A stretch of DNA of 64,000 nt, taken from contig NZ_CP054020.1 in assembly GCF_013282625.1 (NCBI RefSeq), positions 434,001 to 498,000 of the forward strand, in the 5' to 3' direction. A program made the position numbers and the translations under genes. Shown one piece after another: positions 9,885 through 18,807 of the stretch; the first letter of the stretch is position 1, and every line of letters starts with the position of its first letter. This DNA is from Thiomicrorhabdus xiamenensis (GTDB lineage: Bacteria; Pseudomonadota; Gammaproteobacteria; Thiomicrospirales; Thiomicrospiraceae). The notes under the pieces are model-generated. The model made no database searches and was not told the origin of the DNA. It saw only the letters and a list, made by a program, of their open reading frames with translations.

Positions 9885-10070
9885 ATGTCAGATAAAAAAA
9901 TTACAGTGACACTGGTAAAAAGCCCGATCGGCCGTTTACCAGCACACAAAGCGTGTGTATCTGGTCTTGGTCTAAGAAAAATGCACCAAACAGTAAGCGT
10001 TATTGATACTCCAGCTAACCGCGGAATGATCAATAAGGTTTCCTATTTGCTTAAAGTAGAGGAAGCATAA
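9885..10070 (+). CDS. rpmD: 50S ribosomal protein L30
   Basis: Small 50S protein. ATG 9885 gives 61 residues, [17 protein letters not shown], the usual family length. An in-frame GTG at 9876 inside rpsE would add three residues and lacks support. The core [21 protein letters not shown] is diagnostic. AGGTGAG in the end of rpsE serves as the ribosome site. The rplO start follows one base after the stop. Confidence 0.96.
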   Translation: MSDKKITVTLVKSPIGRLPAHKACVSGLGLRKMHQTVSVIDTPANRGMINKVSYLLKVEEA

Positions 10071-10071
10071 A

Positions 10072-10506
10072 ATGCAACTAAATACTTTAAAACCAGCTGA
10101 CGGCGCCAAATCTTCACGCAAGCGTGTAGGTCGTGGTCAAGGTTCAGGTTGGGGTAAGATGGGTGGTCGCGGTCACAAAGGTCAAAAATCACGTTCTGGT
10201 GGTATGCCTAAGATCGGTTTTGAAGGTGGTCAGATGCCACTTCAAAGACGTCTGCCAAAAATCGGTTTTACTTCACGTAAATCCGAGTTTGTGACTGAAA
10301 TCCGTCTTGATACTCTATCTAAAATCGAAGCTGACGTAGTTGATATTGCAGCGCTTAAAGCTGCTGATATCATCGGTCAGAAAATTAAGGAAGTTAAAAT
10401 CATCAACTCTGGTGAGATCACCAAAGCTGTGAAAACTTCCGGATTGCGAGCAACTGCAGCAGCTAAAGCTGCGATTGAAGCTGCTGGTGGCACTGTAGAA
10501 GCTTAA
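10072..10506 (+). CDS. rplO: 50S ribosomal protein L15
   Basis: Late-assembly 50S protein. The 144 residues have the glycine/arginine-rich N-terminus with [18 protein letters not shown] and [15 protein letters not shown], then an alanine-rich C-terminal domain. It stands directly before secY, two bases apart, the common arrangement. Confidence 0.97.
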   Translation: MQLNTLKPADGAKSSRKRVGRGQGSGWGKMGGRGHKGQKSRSGGMPKIGFEGGQMPLQRRLPKIGFTSRKSEFVTEIRLDTLSKIEADVVDIAALKAADIIGQKIKEVKIINSGEITKAVKTSGLRATAAAKAAIEAAGGTVEA

Positions 10507-10508
10507 TT

Positions 10509-11819
10509 ATGAATAGTTCAATTGCATCAACTGGAATGAGCGGACTTAAGAACAAGATTCTTTTTGTCCTGGGTGCCATCATCGTTTACCGATTGGGTAC
10601 ACATATTCCTGTTCCGTCAATTGATCCGATTGCCTTAGCTGCAATGTTCGAACAGCAAAAGGGTACCATTCTAGACATGTTCAACATGTTCTCGGGTGGT
10701 GCCCTTGAGCGTTTATCCATCTTTGCTCTTGGGATTATGCCGTACATCTCTGCTGCGATTATCATGCAGCTGTTGACGGTAGTTTCTCCTACTCTTGAGC
10801 AGTTAAAAAAAGATGGTGAGCAAGGACGTCGTAAAATCACCCAGTACACCCGTCAGGGGACTGTGGTGCTTGCGACTTTCCAGGCTTTAGGTGTCGCGAT
10901 TGCACTCGAATCACAAAATGTTAATGGAATGCCGGTTGTTATCGATCCGGGTCTGCTGTTTAAGCTGACTGCTGTGGTAACTTTGGTTTCCGGTACGATT
11001 TTCTTAATGTGGTTAGGTGAACAAATTACCGAACGTGGTATCGGTAATGGTATTTCTCTAATCATTTTTGCAGGGATTGTTGCAGGTCTGCCTAGCGCTT
11101 TGGGTGGAACTTTTGAGCAGGTTAATACGGGTGCAATGCACGCCATTACCGTATTTGTCCTTCTTGCTTTAATCGCTGCTGTTATTGCATTTGTGGTATT
11201 CGTTGAACGCGGACAACGTCGAATTCCCGTTCACTATGCCCAAAAAATGCGCGGTCGCAAACTGTATGGCGGTCAAGAGTCACATCTGCCTCTTAAGTTA
11301 AATATGGCTGGAGTTATTCCGCCGATTTTCGCCTCCAGTATTATTCTGTTCCCGGCAACCATCGGTGGCTGGTTCGGTTCTGCTGAAGGTATGGGGTGGT
11401 TGAAAGACATTGCTACGACTTTGTCTCCAGGTCAGCCGCTTTATGTTCTTCTGTATGCGATGGCAATTATTTTCTTCTGCTTCTTCTATACTGCGATTGT
11501 TTTCAATCCAAATGAAACGGCAGAAAACCTAAGAAAGTCTGGTGCCTACCTGCCAGGTATTCGTCCGGGTGCGCAAACAGCCCGCCATATTGATGGCATT
11601 ATGGGCCGCTTGACTCTTGCCGGTGCGATCTACATCACGGCGGTGTGCTTGTTGCCAGAGTTCTTGATCTTGTATTGGAATGTTCCTTTCTATTTTGGTG
11701 GAACATCACTTTTGATCATTGTAATTGTGGTCATGGATTTCATGACAGCAGTACAGGCTCAAATGCAGTCAAGCCAATATGAAGGCATGATGAAAAAAGC
11801 GAAATTAAAAGGTAAATAA
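10509..11819 (+). CDS. secY: Protein translocase subunit SecY
   Basis: Central pore subunit of the SecYEG channel in the inner membrane. The 436 residues show about ten hydrophobic segments, the first at residues 16-34. The plug region [20 protein letters not shown] and the cytoplasmic loop GERG-type helix ([16 protein letters not shown]) are conserved, and [22 protein letters not shown] lies in the C-terminal half. It is the last gene of the spc operon. The usual next gene, rpmJ, is not there. Confidence 0.98.
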   Translation: MNSSIASTGMSGLKNKILFVLGAIIVYRLGTHIPVPSIDPIALAAMFEQQKGTILDMFNMFSGGALERLSIFALGIMPYISAAIIMQLLTVVSPTLEQLKKDGEQGRRKITQYTRQGTVVLATFQALGVAIALESQNVNGMPVVIDPGLLFKLTAVVTLVSGTIFLMWLGEQITERGIGNGISLIIFAGIVAGLPSALGGTFEQVNTGAMHAITVFVLLALIAAVIAFVVFVERGQRRIPVHYAQKMRGRKLYGGQESHLPLKLNMAGVIPPIFASSIILFPATIGGWFGSAEGMGWLKDIATTLSPGQPLYVLLYAMAIIFFCFFYTAIVFNPNETAENLRKSGAYLPGIRPGAQTARHIDGIMGRLTLAGAIYITAVCLLPEFLILYWNVPFYFGGTSLLIIVIVVMDFMTAVQAQMQSSQYEGMMKKAKLKGK

Positions 11820-11859
11820 CTTCAAGGTTTTTTATCTAGTATTTAAAGCGAAAGATGTG

Positions 11860-11865
11860 TATAAT
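11860..11865 (+). promoter_or_regulatory. Possible -10 box of the alpha operon promoter
   Basis: TATAAT (11860-11865) lies in the 86-base gap between secY and rpsM, but no good -35 is visible 16-18 bp upstream. If used, the leader to rpsM is only about 35 nt, too short for the E. coli-type S4-binding pseudoknot. Confidence 0.45.
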
Positions 11866-11905
11866 CGCACGTTTTTCAGTAGATGGAATTAAAGGGAGCG
11901 TCAAA

Positions 11906-12262
11906 ATGGCTCGTATTGCCGGCGTAAACATTCCAGTTAACAAGCACATTGTTATTGGATTGACTTCGATCTACGGGATTGGTTCTACTGCTGCAAAGAA
12001 AGTTTGTGCAGCTACTGGTATCGAACCATCTACGAAAGTTCGAGAACTAACTGAAGATCAGTTAGAAGCACTTCGTAACGAAGTGACAAACTACACGATT
12101 GAAGGTGATCTTCGTCGTGAAGTGTCTATGAATATTAAGCGTTTGATGGACATGGGTTGTTACCGTGGAATTCGTCATCGTCGTAGCCTACCACTACGTG
12201 GTCAGCGCACTAAGACGAATGCACGTACTCGTAAAGGTCCAATCAAACCAATCAAGCGTTAA
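11906..12262 (+). CDS. rpsM: 30S ribosomal protein S13
   Basis: 30S head protein contacting P-site tRNA and the 50S subunit. ATG 11906 gives 118 residues, [19 protein letters not shown], with GGGAG (11894-11898) at the right distance. The upstream in-frame extension from 11855 would begin before the likely transcription start. The C-terminal RGLPLRGQ-type motif appears as [19 protein letters not shown]. First gene of the alpha operon. Confidence 0.97.
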   Translation: MARIAGVNIPVNKHIVIGLTSIYGIGSTAAKKVCAATGIEPSTKVRELTEDQLEALRNEVTNYTIEGDLRREVSMNIKRLMDMGCYRGIRHRRSLPLRGQRTKTNARTRKGPIKPIKR

Positions 12263-12284
12263 TGCTTAGATAGCGAGAAAGAAT

Positions 12285-12674
12285 ATGGCAAAAGCAAATT
12301 CACGTGTTAAAAAGAAGGCTAAACAGGTCGTAACGGATGCGGTAGCGCACGTTCACGCCAGCTTCAATAACACGATCGTAACTATTACTGACCGTCAAGG
12401 TAACGCACTATGCTGGGCAACTTCTGGTGGTAGCGGATTCCGTGGTTCTCGTAAGAGTACTCCATTCGCTGCACAGGTTGCTGCAGAACGAGTTGGGCAA
12501 ATGGCTCAAGAATACGGTGTTAAGAACATAGATGTTATGGTTAAAGGTCCTGGACCTGGCCGTGACTCTGCTGTTCGTGGTCTAAACAGTGTTGGTTTCA
12601 AAATTACTTCAATTTCTGATGTAACTCCGATTCCTCACAACGGATGCCGCCCACCTAAGAAACGTCGCGTTTAA
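12285..12674 (+). CDS. rpsK: 30S ribosomal protein S11
   Basis: 30S platform protein near the mRNA exit. The 129 residues include [19 protein letters not shown], the [17 protein letters not shown] segment and the C-terminal [18 protein letters not shown], which carries the Asn-Gly pair known for isoaspartate formation in E. coli S11. Standard position between rpsM and rpsD. Confidence 0.97.
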   Translation: MAKANSRVKKKAKQVVTDAVAHVHASFNNTIVTITDRQGNALCWATSGGSGFRGSRKSTPFAAQVAAERVGQMAQEYGVKNIDVMVKGPGPGRDSAVRGLNSVGFKITSISDVTPIPHNGCRPPKKRRV

Positions 12675-12688
12675 TTTTTGAGGTAATC

Positions 12689-13309
12689 ATGGCTAGATAT
12701 ATTGGTCCTAAGTGTAAACTTGCCCGCCGTGAAGGTACTGATCTATTTTTGAAAAGCGGTGTTCGTAGCATCGAATCAAAATGTAAAATCGATCAACTAC
12801 CAGGTGTACACGGTGCAGCTCGTAAAAAGGTAACTGAATACGGACTTCAGTTGCGTGAAAAACAAAAAGTTCGTCGTATGTACGGTGTTCTAGAGAAAAA
12901 GTTCCGTCTTTACTATAAAGAAGCGGATCGTCGTAAAGGTTCTACTGGTGTAAACCTTCTACAAATCCTAGAAAGCCGTCTTGACAATGTTGTATACCGT
13001 ATGGGCTTTGCTGCAACTCGTGCAGAAGCTCGTCAGCTTGTTTCGCATAAAGCGATCTTGGTTAACGGTCAATCAGTAAATATTCCGTCTTTCGAAGTAT
13101 CTGCTGGTGATGTGGTTTCTATTCGTGAGAAATCTCGCAACCAAACTCGTATCGCAGCAGCGCTTGAATTGAAAGCGCAAACTGGTGCGGTTAGCTGGGT
13201 TGAAGTAGACACTAAAGCATTTGAAGGTACTTTTAAATCAGTTCCTGATCGTGCTGATCTGTCTGCTGATATTCAAGAAAACTTGATTGTTGAGCTTTAC
13301 TCTAAGTAA
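12689..13309 (+). CDS. rpsD: 30S ribosomal protein S4, zinc-free type
   Basis: Primary 16S binder that also affects decoding fidelity; in E. coli it represses the alpha operon. The 206 residues start [20 protein letters not shown] and carry the S4 RNA-binding domain ([20 protein letters not shown]). Only two cysteines are seen in the N-terminal region, so the four-cysteine zinc site is not complete. Ends in LIVELYSK. Confidence 0.97.
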   Translation: MARYIGPKCKLARREGTDLFLKSGVRSIESKCKIDQLPGVHGAARKKVTEYGLQLREKQKVRRMYGVLEKKFRLYYKEADRRKGSTGVNLLQILESRLDNVVYRMGFAATRAEARQLVSHKAILVNGQSVNIPSFEVSAGDVVSIREKSRNQTRIAAALELKAQTGAVSWVEVDTKAFEGTFKSVPDRADLSADIQENLIVELYSK

Positions 13310-13330
13310 TAGAAACGGAGATCACCTCTG

Positions 13331-14308
13331 ATGCAAGAGATGTTAGAACAGTTGTTGACACCTCGCATGGTCGATATTCAACGTCTAACGCCATTTCACA
13401 GTCGTGTAACCCTAGAGCCGCTTGAACGCGGCTTTGGTCACACTCTAGGAAATGCGTTACGTCGTATTTTGTTATCTTCTATGCCGGGTGCGGCTATCGT
13501 AGAAGCCCAAATTGATGGTGTTTTACACGAATACTCATCGATTGAAGGTGTAAGAGAAGACGTTTTAGAAATTCTCTTAAACCTAAAAGAGGTGGCGGTC
13601 AAATTACACGCAACAAACAGCGCAGAATTGACTTTAAATAAACAAGGACCTGCAGTTGTCCGCGCTTCAGATATCGCGCTAAACCATGATGTTGAAATCG
13701 CTAATCCGGATCACATCATTGCGCATTTGTCTGAAGGTGCTGAACTGAACATGAGCCTACGTGTTGAAAGTGGTATGGGTTACCGTGCAGCACAAACCGA
13801 TAACGACAGCGCGATCGGTGTACTGCGTCTGGATGCGAGTTTCTCGCCGGTTCATACCGTCAGCTACGAAGTTCAGAATGCTCGTGTTGAACAACGTACC
13901 GACCTTGATAAGTTGATTTTTGACGTGGTTACTGATGGTACCCTTGATCCGGAAGACGCGATCAAGCAAGCGGCTACTGTTCTTCACCTACAACTGAATG
14001 CATTTGTAGATCTGAAGCACAAAGAAGTTGCGGCTCCTCAGGAAGAAGAGAACGAGTTTGATCCGATCTTCTTGCAACCTGTTGACGACTTAGAGTTAAC
14101 TGTTCGTTCAGCTAACTGTCTGAAAGCAGAACAAATCTACTACATTGGCGATCTTGTACAGCGTGCGGAACCGCAACTGCTTAAGACGCCTAACCTAGGT
14201 AAGAAATCTCTGCAAGAAATCAAAGATGTTCTTGCTCAAAGAGGTTTGAGCCTTGGTACAAAACTGGAAAACTGGCCACCAGCAAGTCTGGTGAGCAAGG
14301 AATCTTAA
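13331..14308 (+). CDS. rpoA: RNA polymerase alpha subunit
   Basis: Alpha subunit, assembly platform of RNA polymerase and contact for activators and UP elements. The 325 residues divide into an N-terminal dimerisation domain (about 1-235, with [19 protein letters not shown]), an acidic linker ([11 protein letters not shown]) and the C-terminal domain (about 250-315, with [19 protein letters not shown] and [11 protein letters not shown]). Length is close to the E. coli protein. Located in the alpha operon between rpsD and rplQ. Confidence 0.98.
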   Translation: MQEMLEQLLTPRMVDIQRLTPFHSRVTLEPLERGFGHTLGNALRRILLSSMPGAAIVEAQIDGVLHEYSSIEGVREDVLEILLNLKEVAVKLHATNSAELTLNKQGPAVVRASDIALNHDVEIANPDHIIAHLSEGAELNMSLRVESGMGYRAAQTDNDSAIGVLRLDASFSPVHTVSYEVQNARVEQRTDLDKLIFDVVTDGTLDPEDAIKQAATVLHLQLNAFVDLKHKEVAAPQEEENEFDPIFLQPVDDLELTVRSANCLKAEQIYYIGDLVQRAEPQLLKTPNLGKKSLQEIKDVLAQRGLSLGTKLENWPPASLVSKES

Positions 14309-14323
14309 TATAAGGAAGCTATC

Positions 14324-14710
14324 ATGCGTCATGGTAAATCAGGTCGTAAGTTAAATCGTAACAGCGCGCACCGTAAAGCAATGTTCAAAAACATGTCTGC
14401 TTCACTTATCGAACATGAAGTAATCCGTACTACGGTTGCTAAGGCTAAAGAACTTCGTACAGTTGCAGAGCCTTTGATTACGCTGGCTAAAAATGACAGC
14501 GTTCACAACCGCCGTACTGCCTTTGCTCGTTTAGGTGATAAAGCAGCAGTAGGTAAGTTATTCCAAGAGCTTGGTCCACGTTACCAAGGTCGTCCAGGTG
14601 GTTACATCCGCATTCTTAAATGCGGTTACCGTCCTGGTGATAACGCACCTATGGCGATTGTTGAATTGGTTGACCGCCCAGTTGCGGAAGCCGACAACGC
14701 CGCTGAGTAA
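14324..14710 (+). CDS. rplQ: 50S ribosomal protein L17
   Basis: 50S protein near the tunnel exit. The 128 residues start [20 protein letters not shown] and contain [16 protein letters not shown] and [20 protein letters not shown]. Last gene of the alpha operon, followed 11 bases later by a strong terminator. Confidence 0.97.
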   Translation: MRHGKSGRKLNRNSAHRKAMFKNMSASLIEHEVIRTTVAKAKELRTVAEPLITLAKNDSVHNRRTAFARLGDKAAVGKLFQELGPRYQGRPGGYIRILKCGYRPGDNAPMAIVELVDRPVAEADNAAE

Positions 14711-14720
14711 TCAGCAATAA

Positions 14721-14747
14721 AGAAAGCCGGTTAATCCGGCTTTTTTT
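14721..14747 (+). terminator. Terminator of the alpha operon
   Basis: AGCCGG (14725-14730), loop TTAAT, CCGGCT (14736-14741), then a run of six T. It closes the 13-kb ribosomal protein cluster. Confidence 0.92.
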
Positions 14748-14776
14748 ATGCCTATCGAAAACGTAAACTAGCAGTT

Positions 14777-15511
14777 ATGTTATTCGATACCCATGCCCAT
14801 CTTTTAGAAGCCACACCGCAAGAGGTTGCCGCGCTTCATTATCCCGTACTTAACGTTACAACCGATTCATCGCAATGGAGCGATGCTGTTGAACTTTCAA
14901 AACAGTCTCCGATGGTTGCTTGTGCCCTGGGACTGCACCCATGGTTCGTTTGTGAAGACAGTTTCCCCGCTTTGGTAACTCTCGAAAATTACTTACAGCG
15001 AGAAAAGATTTGCGCCCTAGGAGAAATAGGTCTCGATTTTCAAAAACAGTTCTCCGCCAATAAAGATCTCCAATTGGAAGTATTTGAATCTCAGCTACAA
15101 TTGGCGCAAAAATACCTGTTACCGGTTTCGATTCATGTGATCAAAGCGCACAATGAGATGCTGGCGCTGATTAAAGAGTATCCCGTTAGTGGGGTTATAC
15201 ACGGCCTGGGGGCTTCTTTGCCCTTAGTTAAGTCTTATATCGATTTAGGCTTCAAAGTCGGCGTAAATGGCGTTGTATGCCGTGAGAATGCAAACCGCTA
15301 TCATGCTATGCTGCAAAATTTTGATTTGCGTCATTTTGTGTTGGAAACGGATTACCCGAATATCGCTTTGCCCGGGCAAAACAACGTCTCTTTGAATGAC
15401 ATCAACCGGGTTGCGGAAACGGTTGCAAGCTTAAAAAACAGTCCGCTTGAAGAGGTCTTGCTACAAACAGGCTATAATGCGCAGCAGATTTTTAGATTTT
15501 CGCAGGACTAA
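14777..15511 (+). CDS. TatD-family metal-dependent hydrolase (YjjV/YcfH-like)
   Basis: Predicted cytoplasmic metal-dependent hydrolase of the TatD family, whose members act as DNases or D-aminoacyl-tRNA hydrolases. The 244 residues show the family motifs in order: DTHAHL (metal ligands His6 and His8), GLHPWF, GEIGLDF (glutamate ligand), VSIHVIKAHNEML, GVIHGLG and ETDYPN with the aspartate ligand. Slightly shorter than the usual 255-265. The next gene starts three bases after the stop, so the two are probably cotranscribed. The exact substrate cannot be read from the sequence. Confidence 0.88.
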   Translation: MLFDTHAHLLEATPQEVAALHYPVLNVTTDSSQWSDAVELSKQSPMVACALGLHPWFVCEDSFPALVTLENYLQREKICALGEIGLDFQKQFSANKDLQLEVFESQLQLAQKYLLPVSIHVIKAHNEMLALIKEYPVSGVIHGLGASLPLVKSYIDLGFKVGVNGVVCRENANRYHAMLQNFDLRHFVLETDYPNIALPGQNNVSLNDINRVAETVASLKNSPLEEVLLQTGYNAQQIFRFSQD

Positions 15512-15514
15512 AGA

Positions 15515-16234
15515 ATGGACGCACTTTTCGAACGCAGTTTATTGGTATTTGAAGAGAAGGGGATTGCGCAACTGCAAAATGCGCATGTACTGGTTGCGGG
15601 CGTAGGTGGTGTCGGCGGTTTTGTCGCCGAAGCACTGGCTCGCGCTGGCGTTGGCCAAATCACTTTGATTGATCATGATACGGTCAATCCTTCTAATAAA
15701 AACCGCCAGATTATTGCCTTGGATTCTAACCTCGGTCGGAACAAGGCAGAGGTGATGGCCGCGCGGATTGCTGATATCAATCCTGCCTGCAGGGTAACTA
15801 TCAGCAAGGAATTCATTCGTCCTGACGATATGCACAGTCTGCTCAGTCCCGGGTACGATTATGTGGTTGACGCGATAGACAGCTTGAACTGCAAAGTCGC
15901 TTTAGTGGCGACCGCCAAACAACTCGGTTTAAAGGTTGCCTCCAGCATGGGAGCGGGGCGTCGTATCGACCCGTCCAAGATTCAACTGGCCGATATTTCC
16001 AAAACACACGGCTGCGCTCTGGCTAGAAATATGCGCCAGCGTCTCAAAAAGCAGAGAATCGCCAAGGGCGTTATGACGGTTTTTTCGAGCGAAATTCCCA
16101 AGGCTCCGGGGCCGATGGAAGAAATTGAAGGTGCGCGCGGCCGTGTCGTTAACGGTACGGCGAGTTATATGCCCGGTATCTTTGGTTTAATGCTCGCAGG
16201 CTATGTGATTTCGGATCTGGCGGATCATAGCTGA
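15515..16234 (+). CDS. tcdA: tRNA threonylcarbamoyladenosine dehydratase (CsdL/TcdA)
   Basis: E1-like enzyme that cyclises t6A37 of ANN-decoding tRNAs to ct6A using ATP. The 239 residues carry the nucleotide-binding GVGGVGGFVAEALARAGVGQITLIDHD near residues 28-55, the asparagine-rich NPSNKNRQI, DAIDSLNCK, and GAGRRIDPSKIQLADISKT typical of TcdA rather than ThiF or MoeB. Somewhat shorter than the E. coli protein (268) in the C-terminal half. It likely shares a transcript with the TatD gene. Confidence 0.9.
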   Translation: MDALFERSLLVFEEKGIAQLQNAHVLVAGVGGVGGFVAEALARAGVGQITLIDHDTVNPSNKNRQIIALDSNLGRNKAEVMAARIADINPACRVTISKEFIRPDDMHSLLSPGYDYVVDAIDSLNCKVALVATAKQLGLKVASSMGAGRRIDPSKIQLADISKTHGCALARNMRQRLKKQRIAKGVMTVFSSEIPKAPGPMEEIEGARGRVVNGTASYMPGIFGLMLAGYVISDLADHS

Positions 16235-16282
16235 TTTCCGTCATTCCATTCGGGCAGCTTCGCGTCTAGAGATGATAGGTTA

Positions 16283-17632
16283 TCATTCAACGTTGTTCTT
16301 AATGACTTTCCAGATTTTATAACCATCCGCGGTTGAAGCTTGCAGCTGCAGGCACTCGGTCGGCAATTCGACCGCGGAGTTTTCCACATATTTATCGAAG
16401 TCGAATTTTCTCAGCAGTTCGCAACTGATTTTCTTATCCAGTGTGGCCTGCTGTATCGCTTTATCAGCAAAACCAATTTCCATCGCCGGCGCCACTTTGA
16501 CCTGCTGGTTCCCACCCTGGTGAATTACCCAGAAATTAACCCCGAGATTCTGCGCCAAGATATGTTCGCCTTGCGCAAAATAGTCGGTCGTTTGCGGTTT
16601 CTGGCTGAAATAGAAGGCCGAACTGCCCAGAGTGCCTTTAACCATGACCAGCATAAATAAAATCAGAAACGGGTGTGGTCGGATTTTCCAGTGTCGGCCA
16701 AGAATGAAAATCAGTATCGGAAACAGGTTATCCATCACATAGCGAATCTGCATGGGCAAAGAAAACCATCCGGCCGTCAGGAGCCATTGCTTATCGATGC
16801 GCTGCCAGCGGTACACAAATAAGAGTGCGAAAGCGCCCAGCAGAAGAATGCCCGGTAAGGCGAAACGATTTTCCGTGACATTGAGCCCTTCGATACGCAT
16901 TGACCCGAAATTGAAGATATCCAGAATCTCTTGGAAATACTGACCTCCGCTCAACCACTGCCAGCCGACGGCGCCGGCAAGTAAAGGGAGTAGATAGATT
17001 CGTCGCCAGAAGAGCAGGGGGATCAGGTAGATAAAAAACAGATGATAGAAACTTGCCATCAGGCAGCCCAGTGTTAAATGCAGCAGCGCTTCCCATTGCG
17101 GTTTCAGATTCTTGTAGCTGGCAGCAATCGCCAGAAACATCAACAAGGTTTCAAAGATCGTCGGCCTGGCCAGCAGAAAACGATCGCCAACTGCCCAGAT
17201 TATAAAAAGCAGTAAAAATATTCGTGTGTCTTTATGGGCCTCATGCAAGTTCAGGTAAACCACAAGCGCCAGCAGGGCAATCGAGGCGGTCTGGATTAAC
17301 TTAATGCTGAAGGCTCCAAACGTCTGATAAAGGTTTCCTGCCAGCCAGTCAAAGCCGAACCAGGCATTGAAGTGATAAGGATAGCCGTCAAACATCAGAC
17401 GGTAGTCGTAATCATATTGCCAGGCATGGACATGTCTTAACAGATCGTCCGGCGGCATCGGCGAAAAAAACAGCGTCATACCGATAAGAATGATGCTGAT
17501 AAAGGTAAACGACAGGCCTTCGTTGTGCCATTGCGGATCGACGGGCGTATACACGGGTTTCCGCTCCAGCCAGTAGTTCTGTAGAAAAAGTGTCCAGTCG
17601 TCGTGGATTCGCCGTTTTACTTTACTCAACAT
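16283..17632 (-). CDS. Polytopic membrane protein, possible GT-C glycosyltransferase
   Basis: I do not recognise the family with certainty. The 449 residues start with a basic cytoplasmic segment, then about eight to ten hydrophobic helices from residue 42 onward, and a soluble C-terminal part of roughly 110 residues. The first outer loop has the acidic pair in PPDDLLRHVHAWQYDYDYR, a feature of GT-C lipid-linked sugar transferases. It begins three bases after the stop of the GT2 gene upstream, which looks like a polyprenyl-phosphate glycosyltransferase, so the pair may load a sugar on a lipid carrier and transfer it on the outer side of the membrane. Function is inference. Confidence 0.6.
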   Translation of the reverse strand: MLSKVKRRIHDDWTLFLQNYWLERKPVYTPVDPQWHNEGLSFTFISIILIGMTLFFSPMPPDDLLRHVHAWQYDYDYRLMFDGYPYHFNAWFGFDWLAGNLYQTFGAFSIKLIQTASIALLALVVYLNLHEAHKDTRIFLLLFIIWAVGDRFLLARPTIFETLLMFLAIAASYKNLKPQWEALLHLTLGCLMASFYHLFFIYLIPLLFWRRIYLLPLLAGAVGWQWLSGGQYFQEILDIFNFGSMRIEGLNVTENRFALPGILLLGAFALLFVYRWQRIDKQWLLTAGWFSLPMQIRYVMDNLFPILIFILGRHWKIRPHPFLILFMLVMVKGTLGSSAFYFSQKPQTTDYFAQGEHILAQNLGVNFWVIHQGGNQQVKVAPAMEIGFADKAIQQATLDKKISCELLRKFDFDKYVENSAVELPTECLQLQASTADGYKIWKVIKNNVE

Positions 17633-17635
17633 AGA

Positions 17636-18616
17636 TCAGTTCCGTTGGCTGCTGCGAAAAATAAAACGCTTAATCTCGCGGCTATGACTGTTGATGTTTT
17701 CGGAAATCAGGCCGATAGCGAAAGTGAGCAAGGTGAGAACGAAGCCGCCCATACTGACAATCAGCGTCGGAAAATGCGATACCTTCTCCGTTGTGATGAA
17801 CTCGATCAACGGAATGGCAAAGGTAATACAAGAGAGAATAAGCAACAGCAGGCTGGCGTAGCCATAAAACTGCAAGGGCTTCTTGAGCTGGTACAGCCAA
17901 AACAGCTTAAAGAAAATTTTCGTACCGTCTCTAAGGGTACGCAGTTTAGAGTGTGAATCTTCCGGGCGTAGCCGGTAATCGACCGGTATCTCAGCAATGG
18001 CGGCACCGAGATCGAAGGCGTGGATAGTCAACTCGACTTCGACTTCGAAGCCGGAAGCGATTGACGGAAAGCTTTTGATAAAGCGCCGGCTCATTACCCG
18101 CATACCGGAAAACGGATCCATTACCGGCATGTCGAACAGCGTGGAGATCATTTTCGAAAACAGTCGGTTGCCCAGATAGTGGCCGGTTCGGTCATGGCTT
18201 GAGCGATTCTGTAAACGGTCGCCGACCAGCATATCCAGATGATCCTGTTGCAGACGTTCAATCATTTCCGGCAAGCGTGATGCATCGTAGGTGTCGTCTC
18301 CGTCCAGAGTGACGAAAATATCGGCTTCAACTTCGCCAAACGCTTTTTTCAGCGTTCTTCCTTTGCCGCGACGGACCTCTTTACGAACAACCGCACCTGC
18401 TGCGGAAGCGATGTCTGCCGTCTGGTCTGTGGAGTTATTGTCGTATACGTAGATGCGGCTCTCCGGAAGCGCGCTTCTGACATCGGCGATGACCTTGGCG
18501 ATGGTTTGCGCTTCATTGAGACAAGGGATAATAACGGCAACAGAAGGCATGCAGGGCGGGCGCATATCATGGGCTTTGTCAGTGTGCGGTTGCAGTGTCG
18601 GGTTAAGTGTAAACAT
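17636..18616 (-). CDS. Family 2 glycosyltransferase, dolichyl-phosphate-mannose synthase type
   Basis: Cytoplasmic-face enzyme that transfers a sugar from a nucleotide donor, probably to a polyprenyl phosphate. The 326 residues have a GT-A domain (about 25-245) with VAVIIPCLNEAQTI, VYDNNSTDQT, the metal-binding DGDDTYD and DPFSGMRVMSRR, then two C-terminal hydrophobic helices (about 250-310), as in GtrB/DPM-like proteins. The start is uncertain: ATG at 18616, 18565 or 18550 all lack a clear ribosome site, and the fold begins after the last of these. Directly upstream of the membrane protein at 16283-17632. Confidence 0.82.
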   Translation of the reverse strand: MFTLNPTLQPHTDKAHDMRPPCMPSVAVIIPCLNEAQTIAKVIADVRSALPESRIYVYDNNSTDQTADIASAAGAVVRKEVRRGKGRTLKKAFGEVEADIFVTLDGDDTYDASRLPEMIERLQQDHLDMLVGDRLQNRSSHDRTGHYLGNRLFSKMISTLFDMPVMDPFSGMRVMSRRFIKSFPSIASGFEVEVELTIHAFDLGAAIAEIPVDYRLRPEDSHSKLRTLRDGTKIFFKLFWLYQLKKPLQFYGYASLLLLILSCITFAIPLIEFITTEKVSHFPTLIVSMGGFVLTLLTFAIGLISENINSHSREIKRFIFRSSQRN

Positions 18617-18759
18617 TTAATCGCTGTGCCAATTAAAGAAGAAACAATCGGTGTATGAAAACAGAGTGCTTGGATTATGCACTGTTTTCGAGTTTAGAGA
18701 ACATCACACTATATTAACGTGAATAATGGCAAAAAGCGTTTGATTTGCGGTCGTTGAAC

Positions 18760-18791
18760 CTTGCCGGCTAAAGAACGATTAGCCGGGCAAG
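18760..18791 (-). other. Hairpin downstream of uvrA without U-run
   Basis: On the minus strand CTTGCCCGGCTAA and TTAGCCGGCAAG pair over 12 bp with one bulged C. No T-run follows, so this is at best a weak or Rho-assisted terminator of uvrA, or an RNA-stabilising end. Confidence 0.4.
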
Positions 18792-18807
18792 TAAGTGGGG
18801 CGAGTTT

